A DNA stretch of 64,000 nucleotides. Source: an uncultured Planctomycetaceae bacterium. Its GTDB lineage: Bacteria; Planctomycetota; Planctomycetia; Planctomycetales; Planctomycetaceae. Location: positions 186,001-250,000 of the forward strand of contig CALSLT010000014.1 in assembly GCA_943787265.1 (NCBI GenBank), written 5' to 3'. The notes beneath the pieces were generated by a model. It did not search any database. It had not been told where the DNA came from and saw only the letters and a program-made list of their open reading frames with translations. Shown here piece after piece: positions 10,052 to 18,977 of the stretch. The stretch's first letter is position 1. The number at the start of each line of letters is the position of its first letter. The translations under genes and the position numbers were made by a program.

Positions 10052-10495
10052 CGAGAGCGACTTTGGCAAATTTGTGCCGCGGATTCGATTCTTCACAGAA
10101 AAACTTCAAGCTCGGAGTGATCGTTGTACGGCAAATGCGCCGATGAGTGATTGAGAACGCAGGGTCAGACGCTTCTCGTTGTGTCACCGAATTGGCAGAA
10201 AAACGCGAACGACGGAGCAGAGACACGGCGAGAGCAACTGATCACCCTAAACAGAATTGTGAACTTACGCGAACCCTCAAAAATTCTACTCAAGTAGGCC
10301 ATCCACGAGTTGCCGTCCGGATGGCAACTCGGATAAAAAAGAAGTCTGGGCCATCGCTCTAAAATCGTGACAACGGGCAGCGTCGTAGCGTCGACGATTT
10401 CCCGCAATCCACAATCTCGATCGTTACTCAAATCACCGGAAACTCCTGTCGCCGCTACTGATCACAGTGCCGCAGAAATCCGGGAGCGTCGGTAG
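10052..10495. other. Divergent intergenic region
   Basis: About 440 bases between the secreted protein (minus) and the response regulator (plus). I see no RNA gene or repeat. GGGAG lies ten bases before the regulator start. The region should hold both promoters. Confidence 0.45.
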
Positions 10496-12220
10496 ATGAC
10501 CACCGAATCGAATATGCCGCGAGTTCTGTGCTACAGCCGAGAGCCTGAGCAGGCCCGTTCCATCGCCGAGTCACTGAAGGCTCAGTATGACGTCGTCTGT
10601 CCGGAATCTCTGGAAGACAGCCTTGAGACGCTGAACGAAGGTCAGTTCTCAGGGCTTTTTTTGTGTGGCAGCGAAATGACGTCCGCAGGATTGTTGCTTC
10701 AGGCTGGCGGAATTCTGCAGCAGTTGCAGGATGGTTTTGCCCTGGTCGGACATCGCCGCGAAGTGCTCTGGCATAATGACCGGCTGCTGACGCTGACCGA
10801 CAGCGACGAGTCGCACATCGATCGCAGCTTCTACCAATGTTTCGGCAGTCCGGAGATTCTCGGCCCGGACTTCTGCCCGCTCAACACTGCGTTCGGCATG
10901 GGTGAGGCAGCTCGAAGCACGCTGCGGGTCGGCGACAAGACTTACTACGAAGTTGAAGCAACTCCCGTTTTTGACAGTGAAACCGGACACTCGGACATCG
11001 CTCGTTTCCTCATCGTAGTCGTGCGGGACATTTCGACCGAAGTGCTGCAACGACAAAAACTCAATGCGATTTATCAGGCCGGCCTGGAGCTGGGCGACCT
11101 GACTCCGCAGGAGCTTCTCGAAATGTCGGTCGACGATCGGGTCGATCTGCTCAAGTCCAAAATCCTGCACTTCACACAGGATCTTCTTGAGTACGACACC
11201 GTCGAAATCCGGCTGGTTGATCGCAGCACAAAGAGCCTTGATCCGCTCCTTGCCGTCGGCATGGACGAAGTCGCCGAGACGCGAACACTGCTGGCGAGCC
11301 CGCAAGGTAACGGCGTCACTGGCTTCGTCGCCTCGACTGGAAAGAGTTACCTCTGCGAAGACACGACGAGCGACCCGCTTTATTTGCTGGGTGCGTCTGA
11401 GGCTCGAAGTTCGCTGACCGTTCCACTGATGCTCCACGACGAAGTGTTCGGAACGTTCAACGTCGAGAGTCCTAAAAAGCGAGCATTCTCGGAAAACGAC
11501 CTGCAGTTTCTTGAACTGTTCGCTCGCGAAATCGCCGTTGCTTTGAACACGCTGGAACTGCTCGCGGTCGAAAAGATTTCGACCGCCACCGAGAGCACGG
11601 AACTGATCCTGCGAGAAGTTGTTGACCCGGTCGACAAGATCATTCAAGACACCACCTGGCTGATCGAAAACACGGTCGGTGCTGATGCCGGAGTGACCGA
11701 ACGACTTCGCGGCGTGCTGAAATACACCCGCGGTATTAAGCAGATGATCCAAACAGTCGGCGGCACATTTCCTCATCAGGCCAATCCGTCTGTAATGCCG
11801 GATTCCGACGTTCGGCCGCTGATGCAGCACAAACGGGTCCTCGTGGTCGATGAGGATCAGGAAGTACGTCAAGCAGCTCACCAACTCCTTCGTCGCTTTG
11901 GCTGTGACGTCGAAACCGCACACAACGGCGAAGAGTGCTTCCTGCTGGCTCGCTCGTACCACTACGACGCCGTGCTGTCCGACATTCGTTTGCCAGACTT
12001 CAAGGGCTATGAAGTCTTCAACCAGTTGAAGCAGATCGATCCGCACGTGCCGGTCATTCTGATGACTGGTTACGGCTACGACCCCGGTCACTCGATCGTG
12101 AAAGCTCGCCAGGCCGGCTGCAAAGCTGTCCTCTTCAAGCCGTTTCGAGTCGACCAGCTCGTGTCGGAGCTCGAAAAAGCATTCTCATCGCCCGCGGACC
12201 TCGCCGAACAATCCGGTTAG
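10496..12220 (+). CDS. PAS/GAF/receiver regulator without a kinase ATPase domain
   Basis: 574 residues, ATG at 10496 with GGGAG upstream. Order: an N-terminal alpha/beta region (1-75) resembling a degenerate receiver, a PAS-like segment (about 75-190), a GAF domain (about 200-355), a helical stretch like a histidine-kinase dimerisation helix (about 365-420), then a complete receiver domain (445-565). The receiver has acidic residues 451-453, phospho-acceptor D496 in SDIRLPD, T524 and K548. No HATPase domain is present, so it cannot autophosphorylate and probably relays a signal sensed by PAS/GAF. No cognate kinase gene is adjacent. Confidence 0.88.
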   Translation: MTTESNMPRVLCYSREPEQARSIAESLKAQYDVVCPESLEDSLETLNEGQFSGLFLCGSEMTSAGLLLQAGGILQQLQDGFALVGHRREVLWHNDRLLTLTDSDESHIDRSFYQCFGSPEILGPDFCPLNTAFGMGEAARSTLRVGDKTYYEVEATPVFDSETGHSDIARFLIVVVRDISTEVLQRQKLNAIYQAGLELGDLTPQELLEMSVDDRVDLLKSKILHFTQDLLEYDTVEIRLVDRSTKSLDPLLAVGMDEVAETRTLLASPQGNGVTGFVASTGKSYLCEDTTSDPLYLLGASEARSSLTVPLMLHDEVFGTFNVESPKKRAFSENDLQFLELFAREIAVALNTLELLAVEKISTATESTELILREVVDPVDKIIQDTTWLIENTVGADAGVTERLRGVLKYTRGIKQMIQTVGGTFPHQANPSVMPDSDVRPLMQHKRVLVVDEDQEVRQAAHQLLRRFGCDVETAHNGEECFLLARSYHYDAVLSDIRLPDFKGYEVFNQLKQIDPHVPVILMTGYGYDPGHSIVKARQAGCKAVLFKPFRVDQLVSELEKAFSSPADLAEQSG

Positions 12221-12460
12221 CAGGTCGCGAAAACTGCTGCGAACACTCGGGGCAGGTGCCCTCGCGTTTTCGGGAGATGCAACACGCTTGCTGCAGATGC
12301 AGAGAAAGCGGCTCCGCACATTTCCCTAGTGCAGGTTTGATCACGCCCGCTAGCGAGCTATCATCTACAACCATTGATGATCCAAATTTCGGACTGCCCG
12401 ACACAGGGCTGCCGGCGTCACCGTTGCATTGAGGAGTGACGCCTCAGGAAAGGAAGAACA

Positions 12461-13330
12461 ATGCTGCATTACCGAATCACTGCCACGTCTCTTCTTGTCA
12501 CCCTTCTGAACATGCCATTTTCGGCGCTAGCACAGGACGCCGAATCAGGGGACCTGCGTTCCTATGTCAGCTCGCAGTCCACAGTGATCAACGCTGGTAT
12601 GATGTCTTTCATGCCGTCCGACCTTTCCAGTCTGCTGTACCAACCGCACATCGTCGAGGAGCTGAAAATCAGCGAGGACCAACAACAGTCCATCCGCGAA
12701 ATCATGTCCATCCGACGGAAGGCGCAGTCAGAGTCGTCGACTCTGATGCGAAAAATCAGCGAGGAAAGACGAAAAAGCTACGCCGAAGGAAAACGGCCAG
12801 ACGCCGAATCAATCAAGAACATGCGGAAAGTTCATCAGCAATACAAGGATGCTCGCGAGCAGGCTCAAGCCAATGCTGAGAGGGCGATCTTTGAAACTCT
12901 CGATCGGAAACAAGCTCAACGGCTCATGCAAATCCAACTGCAGATCACGTTGAAAAATAGCGGCCTGACATCACTTGCTCAGGAACCGCTGGCCGAGATT
13001 CTTGACATCACTCCGGAGCAGAAACGAAAGCTGGTCGAGCAACAGATCGAGGGAAAGAAGGAACTCGACGAAATGATCGAGGTGCTTCGCAGCGAAATGC
13101 AGCACCAGGCATTGACCGATATCCTGACGAAGTCGCAACTCGACAAGCTCGGAACAATGAAGGGCGACACGCTCGAAGCAAAACGTCCAGACTTCTATTC
13201 ACAGTTTCTACGTCAACAGGTGCTGAAAGAAAAACCAAGCCTCGGTAGCCAACTACTTGAAGGAGCGAGGAAAACCGTTGACGGTATCAAGAAGGAACTC
13301 GGCGACGACGAAAAGAAGTCCGACAAGTAG
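12461..13330 (+). CDS. Secreted coiled-coil protein, Spy/CpxP-like pattern
   Basis: 289 residues, ATG at 12461 with AGGAAAGG upstream. A signal peptide (LLVTLLNMPFSALAQD) is followed by an almost wholly helical, Lys/Glu/Gln-rich chain. Two similar units are visible, each with a leucine/isoleucine-x-x-x-Q pattern (LKISEDQQQSI about residues 66-76; LDITPEQKRKL about 185-195). This resembles the LTxxQ helices of Spy/CpxP-type periplasmic proteins, but that is an analogy only. It probably resides in the periplasm. No operon partner is evident. Confidence 0.78.
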   Translation: MLHYRITATSLLVTLLNMPFSALAQDAESGDLRSYVSSQSTVINAGMMSFMPSDLSSLLYQPHIVEELKISEDQQQSIREIMSIRRKAQSESSTLMRKISEERRKSYAEGKRPDAESIKNMRKVHQQYKDAREQAQANAERAIFETLDRKQAQRLMQIQLQITLKNSGLTSLAQEPLAEILDITPEQKRKLVEQQIEGKKELDEMIEVLRSEMQHQALTDILTKSQLDKLGTMKGDTLEAKRPDFYSQFLRQQVLKEKPSLGSQLLEGARKTVDGIKKELGDDEKKSDK

Positions 13331-13402
13331 CACGTGAAGTGCTTCGACAAGCCAAAAGAGCCGTGGATCGTCGGGGCGAATTCCTGCCGCTGTCAGTCCA
13401 CG

Positions 13403-13483
13403 AAAAAACCCGGAAGCAGCAGGTCCCAGGGGGGCACAGGACTCCGACCACTTCCGGGCGGCGATTGGCAAATAACCAATAGG
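13403..13483 (-). ncRNA. Candidate structured small RNA with its own terminator
   Basis: On the minus strand a stem CCCGGAAG (13458-13451) / CTTCCGGG (13416-13409) is followed at once by six T (13408-13403), an intrinsic terminator. No minus-strand gene ends here; the nearest upstream gene on that strand is several kb away. Upstream there is a small hairpin, ATTGG (13480-13476) / CCAAT (13468-13464). Further upstream are a possible -35 TTGACT (13518-13513) and, after 18 bases, TAATGT (13494-13489). Together these would give a roughly 80-base RNA. The promoter match is weak and I recognise no known RNA family. Confidence 0.35.
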
Positions 13484-13667
13484 GCCGGACATTAGTCAGG
13501 ACGTCGAATTCGAGTCAATATGGGATACGGAACGCCCCCAAACCGCTTAATAATCACACATCCAGACAAATTCGTGCGTACAAAATGGCGAAATCTCAAA
13601 CTCCGAGACGGCTCGGTAATCCTGCAGTCGGACACGGTCACCGTAATCGCAGCCGGAGAATTCGCCC

Positions 13668-15305
13668 ATGACCGCCCCCTATTACAAGCTGGTCAGCTCT
13701 CTGCGAAAGGCGTTTCCTCAACCAGTTTCTGACCGCGAGCACGATGCCTATTTCGTGTTCTCAATCATGCGAGCGCTCGACCAGGTCGACGCGATGAAGT
13801 CCGTGTCGCCAGTGCTCGGCGAGCCTCGCGACCTCGACTTTGACGCCGCCCGGCAAACCAGAATCGCCAAAGAGTCGATGCCTCTGGAGTCGGTTACGGA
13901 ACAACTCGTCGATCACCTGTCCGGGGCGTTTGTGTGGGGGCACCCGCGAGCACAGATTAACGTCATTCCTCCTCCGACAATTCCTGGCATCATCGGATCG
14001 CTGCTCCCGTCGATCTACAACCCGAACCTCGCCAGTGAAGAATCTGCGCGACTGGTGGCCCTGTCGGAGGTCGAAGTCTCAGCGATGACTGCAGACCTCG
14101 TCGGCTATGATCCAGCCGAGGCTCAAGGCGTCTTCACATTCGGCGGAACTGGCACGCTGCTCTACGCTGCCCGGATCGGTCTCGAAAAAGCATGCCCCGG
14201 CTCGATGAAGTCCGGCATTCGAGAACCGGCCGTCATCATCGCTTCCGAATGTGCTCACTACGCCTGCCGAACGATTGCTGGCTGGATGGGACTCGGCGAA
14301 GACAGCGTCATTGAAGTGCCGAGCTCGCCTGAAAATGAAGTTCGAACATGCCTGCTCGAATCGATGTGCCGAGACGCGCTGAAGTCCGGGCAGAAAATCG
14401 CGATGATCGTCGCAACGATGGGCACAACCGACGCGTTCGGACTGGATGACCTCGCCGAAATCCGTGATATCCGCGATCGGCTGGTTGATGAATTCTCACT
14501 GGACTACGTGCCGCACATCCATGCCGACGCCGTCATCGGATGGGCGTGGAGCGTCTTCAACGACTACGACTTCGATCAGAATCCTCAGGGGTTTCGACCT
14601 CGAACTGTTAGATCGCTCGCCGGTACGCAACGGCGGATCAGTCAGTTGCACCTTTCCGATTCGCTCGGCATCGACTTTCACAAAACGGGCTTCACTCCTT
14701 ACACGTCGAGCCTGTTTCTATCGGAGTCTGGCGACGATCTGGCACTGATCGCCCGCGACTCCGGAGCGATGCCGTACCTCTTTAAGTCCGGCGAGTACCA
14801 CCCAGGCAAATACACACTCGAAACCAGCCGCAGCGGCGCGGGCCCGATGGCCGCTCTGGGAAATCTGCTCCTGCTTGGCCGTGAAGGACTGCAGGCGTTG
14901 CTGGGGCACCTGGTGACGATGGCGGAGTCACTCGCCGAACACCTCGAAGGCCACGCCGCAACGACCGTGTTGAACAGCGAAAACTTCGGACCGGTTACGT
15001 TGTTTCGAGTTTACCCCGACGAAGTCGACACGTTCACAATCTCAAAACGCGAACTGACCGATCCGACAGCCCGCGACATTCTGCAAAAGCACAACGACTA
15101 CAACCGTCGCGTCTTCGCCGAAATTCAAGCCGAAGCACTGCAGGGTCGCGGAGTCGTTCTGTCCCTGACTGACTGCTATCGCGAGACCGACTACGGCGAA
15201 CCGGTGGTCGCCCTGAAGTCTTATATCATGAGCCCATTCTCGGACGAAGAATACGTCGCAGCGGTTCTCGAATCCGTCTGCAAAGCTCGTGCGACACTCA
15301 GCTAA
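13668..15305 (+). CDS. Pyridoxal-phosphate-dependent decarboxylase (group II)
   Basis: 545 residues, ATG at 13668 with GGAG upstream. It matches the group II amino-acid decarboxylase fold: HPRAQINVIPPP near residue 88, a GTGTLLYAARIG cofactor-binding turn, HADAVIGWAW with the Asp that contacts the pyridine nitrogen (about residue 287), and the Schiff-base lysine K339 in DFHKTGFTP. It should decarboxylate an amino acid in the cytoplasm; acidic or aromatic specificity is not decidable by eye. It stands alone: the gene upstream is a secreted helical protein and the one downstream is convergent. Confidence 0.9.
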   Translation: MTAPYYKLVSSLRKAFPQPVSDREHDAYFVFSIMRALDQVDAMKSVSPVLGEPRDLDFDAARQTRIAKESMPLESVTEQLVDHLSGAFVWGHPRAQINVIPPPTIPGIIGSLLPSIYNPNLASEESARLVALSEVEVSAMTADLVGYDPAEAQGVFTFGGTGTLLYAARIGLEKACPGSMKSGIREPAVIIASECAHYACRTIAGWMGLGEDSVIEVPSSPENEVRTCLLESMCRDALKSGQKIAMIVATMGTTDAFGLDDLAEIRDIRDRLVDEFSLDYVPHIHADAVIGWAWSVFNDYDFDQNPQGFRPRTVRSLAGTQRRISQLHLSDSLGIDFHKTGFTPYTSSLFLSESGDDLALIARDSGAMPYLFKSGEYHPGKYTLETSRSGAGPMAALGNLLLLGREGLQALLGHLVTMAESLAEHLEGHAATTVLNSENFGPVTLFRVYPDEVDTFTISKRELTDPTARDILQKHNDYNRRVFAEIQAEALQGRGVVLSLTDCYRETDYGEPVVALKSYIMSPFSDEEYVAAVLESVCKARATLS

Positions 15306-15317
15306 CGGCTGCCAATC

Positions 15318-16643
15318 CTAGTAAGCAACGCCTGCCTGGCAGGTGAAGCCTTGCAGGAAGAGATCGCCGTCGCGGAATGGCTGGCCGGTTCCTGCACTTG
15401 TCAGACCGACGTCTCCCCAGACCTGAGCGACATATCCCAGCTTGAACCAGATCATGTTGCCGGGCTCCGAACCTTCGTCGCAAAACTGTTCGGCCAGATC
15501 CCAGACAATCCCGGCCTCGAACTCGCCGACAGGGATGATGTCCGTTTTATTCTCCGTCACCGTACTCGAAGCCGTGCCAGCTATCGGAGCTCCGCCAGCA
15601 TCGACGACAAGGACGGAGTAATTTGCCTGACGCTCGTTTCGGCCAAGCAGCATCGAACCTCGTGAGTTGCCGTAAAGCCACAGCGAGTTCGTGACGGGCA
15701 GACTGAGATTCCCCGCCGCCGTCAGACCAACTCCGCGGAAGTCCTGAAACGAAGAGGTCGTTACGGCCGAACCGGAACCTTGCCTCAAAGCTGCCGTGAA
15801 CAACTGATTGATCGCCGAGTAACGCGCCCCGACTCGCAGTTCGAAGATTCCATCATCGATCTGGTCATCCTCGTAGATGTCGAGCGGAATGACTCGCGAC
15901 ACTTCGGGCAGATTTACCGACAGAATGTTGATCGCGCTCTGAGCGTCAATCGAATCGTTCGACGACATGCCGGCGGTGTTCTGCCTCACCGAACCGCTCA
16001 AATTGACGGTGTTCACGCCCGCACTGATACCGTACTCAGAATCGCCCAATGCCAAACCGACATCGATGCGCGGTGACAATCCGTAGTCGTGATCGACCGT
16101 GCTGTCGAGATTCAGCCCCGGAAACAATGCCGCCGTCGTGCCAGGCAACAACTGCTTGAACGAATCGTTCGACCACGAAGGCTGCAGGAAGTCGAAGCCG
16201 ACAGCAATATTAAAGCCTTCCCGCGAGGTCGATTGACCAAGCGTCGCTGGAACGAACTGGGGAGCAACCGGTTGACTCAGCGGTGCGAGACTTGAGTAGG
16301 AAGTTTGCTCGATTTGAGCGTCTGCATTCTCTTGAAATTGTGCGATTTCGCCCTCACCGCCGTCAAAGTCCGGCTCGTCAAACGCCGCATACCCCACCGG
16401 GCCGTTCTCGACAGCCGTTTCGGCAAAGCCAGCCTTCTGAATCAGCGGCGATGATCCGGCCGTCCAGTGCGACGCTCCTCGCGCCAGATCTTCCTGAATC
16501 TGGTCGTACAGCGTTGCTTCGTGCGGCCTGACGTTCCGAGCTGGTTCGGCCGCAACCAAAGCCATCGCGAACACAAACTGGCAAGCAACCACAAGTGCCG
16601 TCACATTCGGAACACATAGCAAGCGAGTTTCAGACTTGCGCAT
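15318..16643 (-). CDS. Putative outer-membrane beta-barrel protein
   Basis: 441 residues. The ATG at 16643 is chosen because GAGG sits seven bases upstream; the frame also opens at a TTG at 16655. A signal peptide ends around FAMALVAAEPA. After a low-complexity region the chain shows alternating hydrophobic/polar strands and aromatic girdle residues (VAVGFDFLQPSW, RIDVGLALGD, NLSLPVTNSLWLYG), and it ends in an aromatic residue (GVAY), all typical of an outer-membrane barrel. It resembles planctomycete BBP7-like barrels in general form. Its end is 13 bases from the convergent decarboxylase stop. Confidence 0.72.
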   Translation of the reverse strand: MRKSETRLLCVPNVTALVVACQFVFAMALVAAEPARNVRPHEATLYDQIQEDLARGASHWTAGSSPLIQKAGFAETAVENGPVGYAAFDEPDFDGGEGEIAQFQENADAQIEQTSYSSLAPLSQPVAPQFVPATLGQSTSREGFNIAVGFDFLQPSWSNDSFKQLLPGTTAALFPGLNLDSTVDHDYGLSPRIDVGLALGDSEYGISAGVNTVNLSGSVRQNTAGMSSNDSIDAQSAINILSVNLPEVSRVIPLDIYEDDQIDDGIFELRVGARYSAINQLFTAALRQGSGSAVTTSSFQDFRGVGLTAAGNLSLPVTNSLWLYGNSRGSMLLGRNERQANYSVLVVDAGGAPIAGTASSTVTENKTDIIPVGEFEAGIVWDLAEQFCDEGSEPGNMIWFKLGYVAQVWGDVGLTSAGTGQPFRDGDLFLQGFTCQAGVAY

Positions 16644-16856
16644 GGCAAACCTCAAGTGGTGAGAAGGTCGGCGCAGACAGCCGCACCGCTACAACCACTA
16701 TCGTCGCTACAACCGGCAAACTTTAACGCAGGGAGTAGACTGAAACAGTCGTTCGCACAGTGTTCACAATGCGGCAGCAGCCACTCGCACCGAACGTTCC
16801 TGGAAGAAGCTGACTTGCCGTCCCCGCATTCCGGGCCGCGTTTAAGCCATCAGTGC

Positions 16857-17456
16857 TCAGGCCTGGCCAGCGGCGTAATACGGGTTCTGGCCGGCCGAGT
16901 GGTCCGTTGTGTCGATGATGTCGCCGACTTCGGGCACGGCTCGACGGATGGACGCTTCGACGCCGAATTTCAATGTCGCCGTCGCTGACGAGCACCCCTG
17001 ACAACCGCCGCCCATCTTCAGCAGGACGACATTGTCCTTCACATCGACGATGTCGATGCTTCCACCGTGAGACGCGACAGATGGAGCAACTTCCGAAGCG
17101 ATGATCGATTCGACTCGCGTCCGAAGCTCTTCGGCCGGTGGCAGCGAGGATTCCAGTTCCGGAGTGACTGCCGCGTCGCCAGATGCGACGTGAGCACGGA
17201 TTGCCGCGCCAATGTGCGGACCAAGCTGCGGCCATCCGGCCGGGCTGGACTTACTGACGGTGATCGACTGATGCGAGATCAGGACGTTGGAAATTCCCGC
17301 CACCTCGAACAGTCGCGTCGCCAGCGGAGACAACTCTGCCGATTCCTTCGTCGCGAAGTAGAAGGAACGATTCTCGTAAACCGGACGGTCCACAATGAAT
17401 TTGCACATGGCTGGGACGGGAAGCGGCTCACCCTGAATTCGAATTTCCTGATCCAT
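16857..17456 (-). CDS. NifU/Nfu-like iron-sulfur scaffold
   Basis: 199 residues from the ATG at 17456; residues encoded upstream look non-coding. The N-terminal half (about 1-90) fits the Nfu N-terminal domain (NRSFYFATKESAELSPLATRLF, then a hydrophobic strand). The C-terminal half is a NifU C-terminal domain with C152-Q-G-C155 in GGGCQGCSSA, the cluster-binding pair. It should carry or transfer 4Fe-4S clusters to apoproteins in the cytoplasm. No isc/suf genes are adjacent. The downstream tail of about 30 residues after the domain is polar and probably disordered. Confidence 0.92.
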   Translation of the reverse strand: MDQEIRIQGEPLPVPAMCKFIVDRPVYENRSFYFATKESAELSPLATRLFEVAGISNVLISHQSITVSKSSPAGWPQLGPHIGAAIRAHVASGDAAVTPELESSLPPAEELRTRVESIIASEVAPSVASHGGSIDIVDVKDNVVLLKMGGGCQGCSSATATLKFGVEASIRRAVPEVGDIIDTTDHSAGQNPYYAAGQA

Positions 17457-17607
17457 CGTTCGGCTCAACTTGTATCTGGCAGAAAGAAGTTTTAGACAAC
17501 CAACGTTGCGAAAATTCTTGCAGCCAGCATCCAAAAGAGCAACCCTCGCCTCAGGAGTGCTTTACCGCGGCCTCACGGACCGTGCTGGGCGTTTTATGGA
17601 GCCTTAT

Positions 17608-18618
17608 TTAAGTCACCGAAATCAAAACGGAGATTCCAATCAGTACGGCGCCGATCAGTCGCATCGTCATCGTACGGTTGCTGGGCGTGTTCTCTGAACC
17701 GACCAGATGTCGCGCGAGAAACCACGTCAGAAGTACGCCCCAGAGACCTCTCAGTGAGTACACAATATTGACCCGCGTCGCGTCTCCATAGAGCCCCAGC
17801 GTGACCGTCATCCCGACCGCCTGGACGGCCATCAGCACGCATCCAATAGCCAAAGGACGGATCACTCCTCGTTGTCGCAATTCGGCAGGGCGATCTGCCA
17901 GCCGTACGAACGTCAGCGAGAACAAGGCCGCAAAGGCGAAAGCGATCGGCAATAAATAGCCAGCTCCCCACGCTCCAGCCCAACGTTGTATCAGCAGGTC
18001 AAACAAAGTCATCGCACACGCGGCCAGCATCGCGTAGCCAACTGAAGCGACGATCAGTGACCGCTCAATGGATTTGTCGCGAGCCTGGACAAACCCGATG
18101 CCAACCACCGCAACGGCCGCGGCAATCCAAACCTTCGACGACAGCTCGTCATCGACGAAGAGCGGCGACAACGCTGGCACGATCAGCACTTTTACGCCCA
18201 ACACCGGAGCGGCAACCGAGACGTCGCCTCGGGCAACAGCCAGAAACGTAAAAAGTTGACCAGCCAGAAACAGTGCTCCGATGATCGCAGGTTGCCACAG
18301 CGAAGTTGCGGGCTGCATGGTCCCGCCCATCAGGGCTAACACCGGGAACACGCACGCCGACGACCAGCACACCAGGATCATCGATGTCCATGTCGATGAT
18401 CCGCCCTGTTGTGCCCTCTGCAAGTTGAGAAGGCCAAACACAACGAACACGCTTGAGCAAAATGGAAGCAGCAGATGGATGGCAGGGTTTCCTTTCTGGT
18501 TGATTGTCGGGGACTCTCGCAGATTCCAGATCGCGCCGCGAGGCTTGCACAGCGACTTCGTGACAGCACGAACTTTGGCACTTCCCGGATTGAGTGAGCA
18601 TTCCCGCACAATCGGCAC
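17608..18618 (-). CDS. EamA-type (DMT superfamily) transporter, start uncertain
   Basis: Up to 336 residues with about ten predicted membrane helices in two halves, the pattern of EamA/RhaT drug/metabolite transporters (WQPAIIGALFLAGQLFTFLAV, then AAPVLGVKVLIVPALSPL). It should export or import a small metabolite; substrate unknown. The only in-frame standard start upstream of the first helix is GTG at 18618, but the 45 or so residues it adds are polar and unlike the family. A good ribosome binding site (AGAAAGGA) lies ahead of an ATC codon at 18480-18478, where the family would be expected to start. Confidence 0.82.
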   Translation of the reverse strand: MPIVRECSLNPGSAKVRAVTKSLCKPRGAIWNLRESPTINQKGNPAIHLLLPFCSSVFVVFGLLNLQRAQQGGSSTWTSMILVCWSSACVFPVLALMGGTMQPATSLWQPAIIGALFLAGQLFTFLAVARGDVSVAAPVLGVKVLIVPALSPLFVDDELSSKVWIAAAVAVVGIGFVQARDKSIERSLIVASVGYAMLAACAMTLFDLLIQRWAGAWGAGYLLPIAFAFAALFSLTFVRLADRPAELRQRGVIRPLAIGCVLMAVQAVGMTVTLGLYGDATRVNIVYSLRGLWGVLLTWFLARHLVGSENTPSNRTMTMRLIGAVLIGISVLISVT

Positions 18619-18977
18619 GTCCCCGCTGCGCGAGACGCACGGTCGCCATGCAGAGCGACCTGTGTCAACGGAACGAACCCGAGCAGCAGCACGTTAAAAC
18701 GGCACCGACGAAGCCATCCGCAAGAGCGAGCACTCAGACCAACGTGACATCGCAGAACACTCCGTCAGGTCGGAACGAAATCCAGTTCTCAAAGCAGCCT
18801 TTCGTAATCTGCCCCACAAAACGACGACGTATGTTTCGAAACGTCGTCATGGCTTGGGTTCTCTCCGATAATCCGCCGTCGCGCCCCGTCGTCGTTCCCA
18901 GGAAAAGCATCATGGTCTCTGCCAGCAAACTATGGACGAAGGTCCGCGAGAACGCTCCGCGCCGGTCGTGTGGCCCG

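Noticed and set aside
10649..12091. 480-codon open frame antisense to the PAS/GAF/receiver gene
   Set aside because: It is the mirror of a strongly supported gene, has no recognisable domain or start signal, and is the kind of long antisense frame expected from the codon usage of the real gene.
13403..13483. Signal recognition particle (4.5S) RNA
   Set aside because: The stretch has a GGAAGCAGC-like string, but the conserved GGUCAGG/GGAAGNAGC tetraloop arrangement is absent in both orientations. Kept only as a generic small-RNA candidate.
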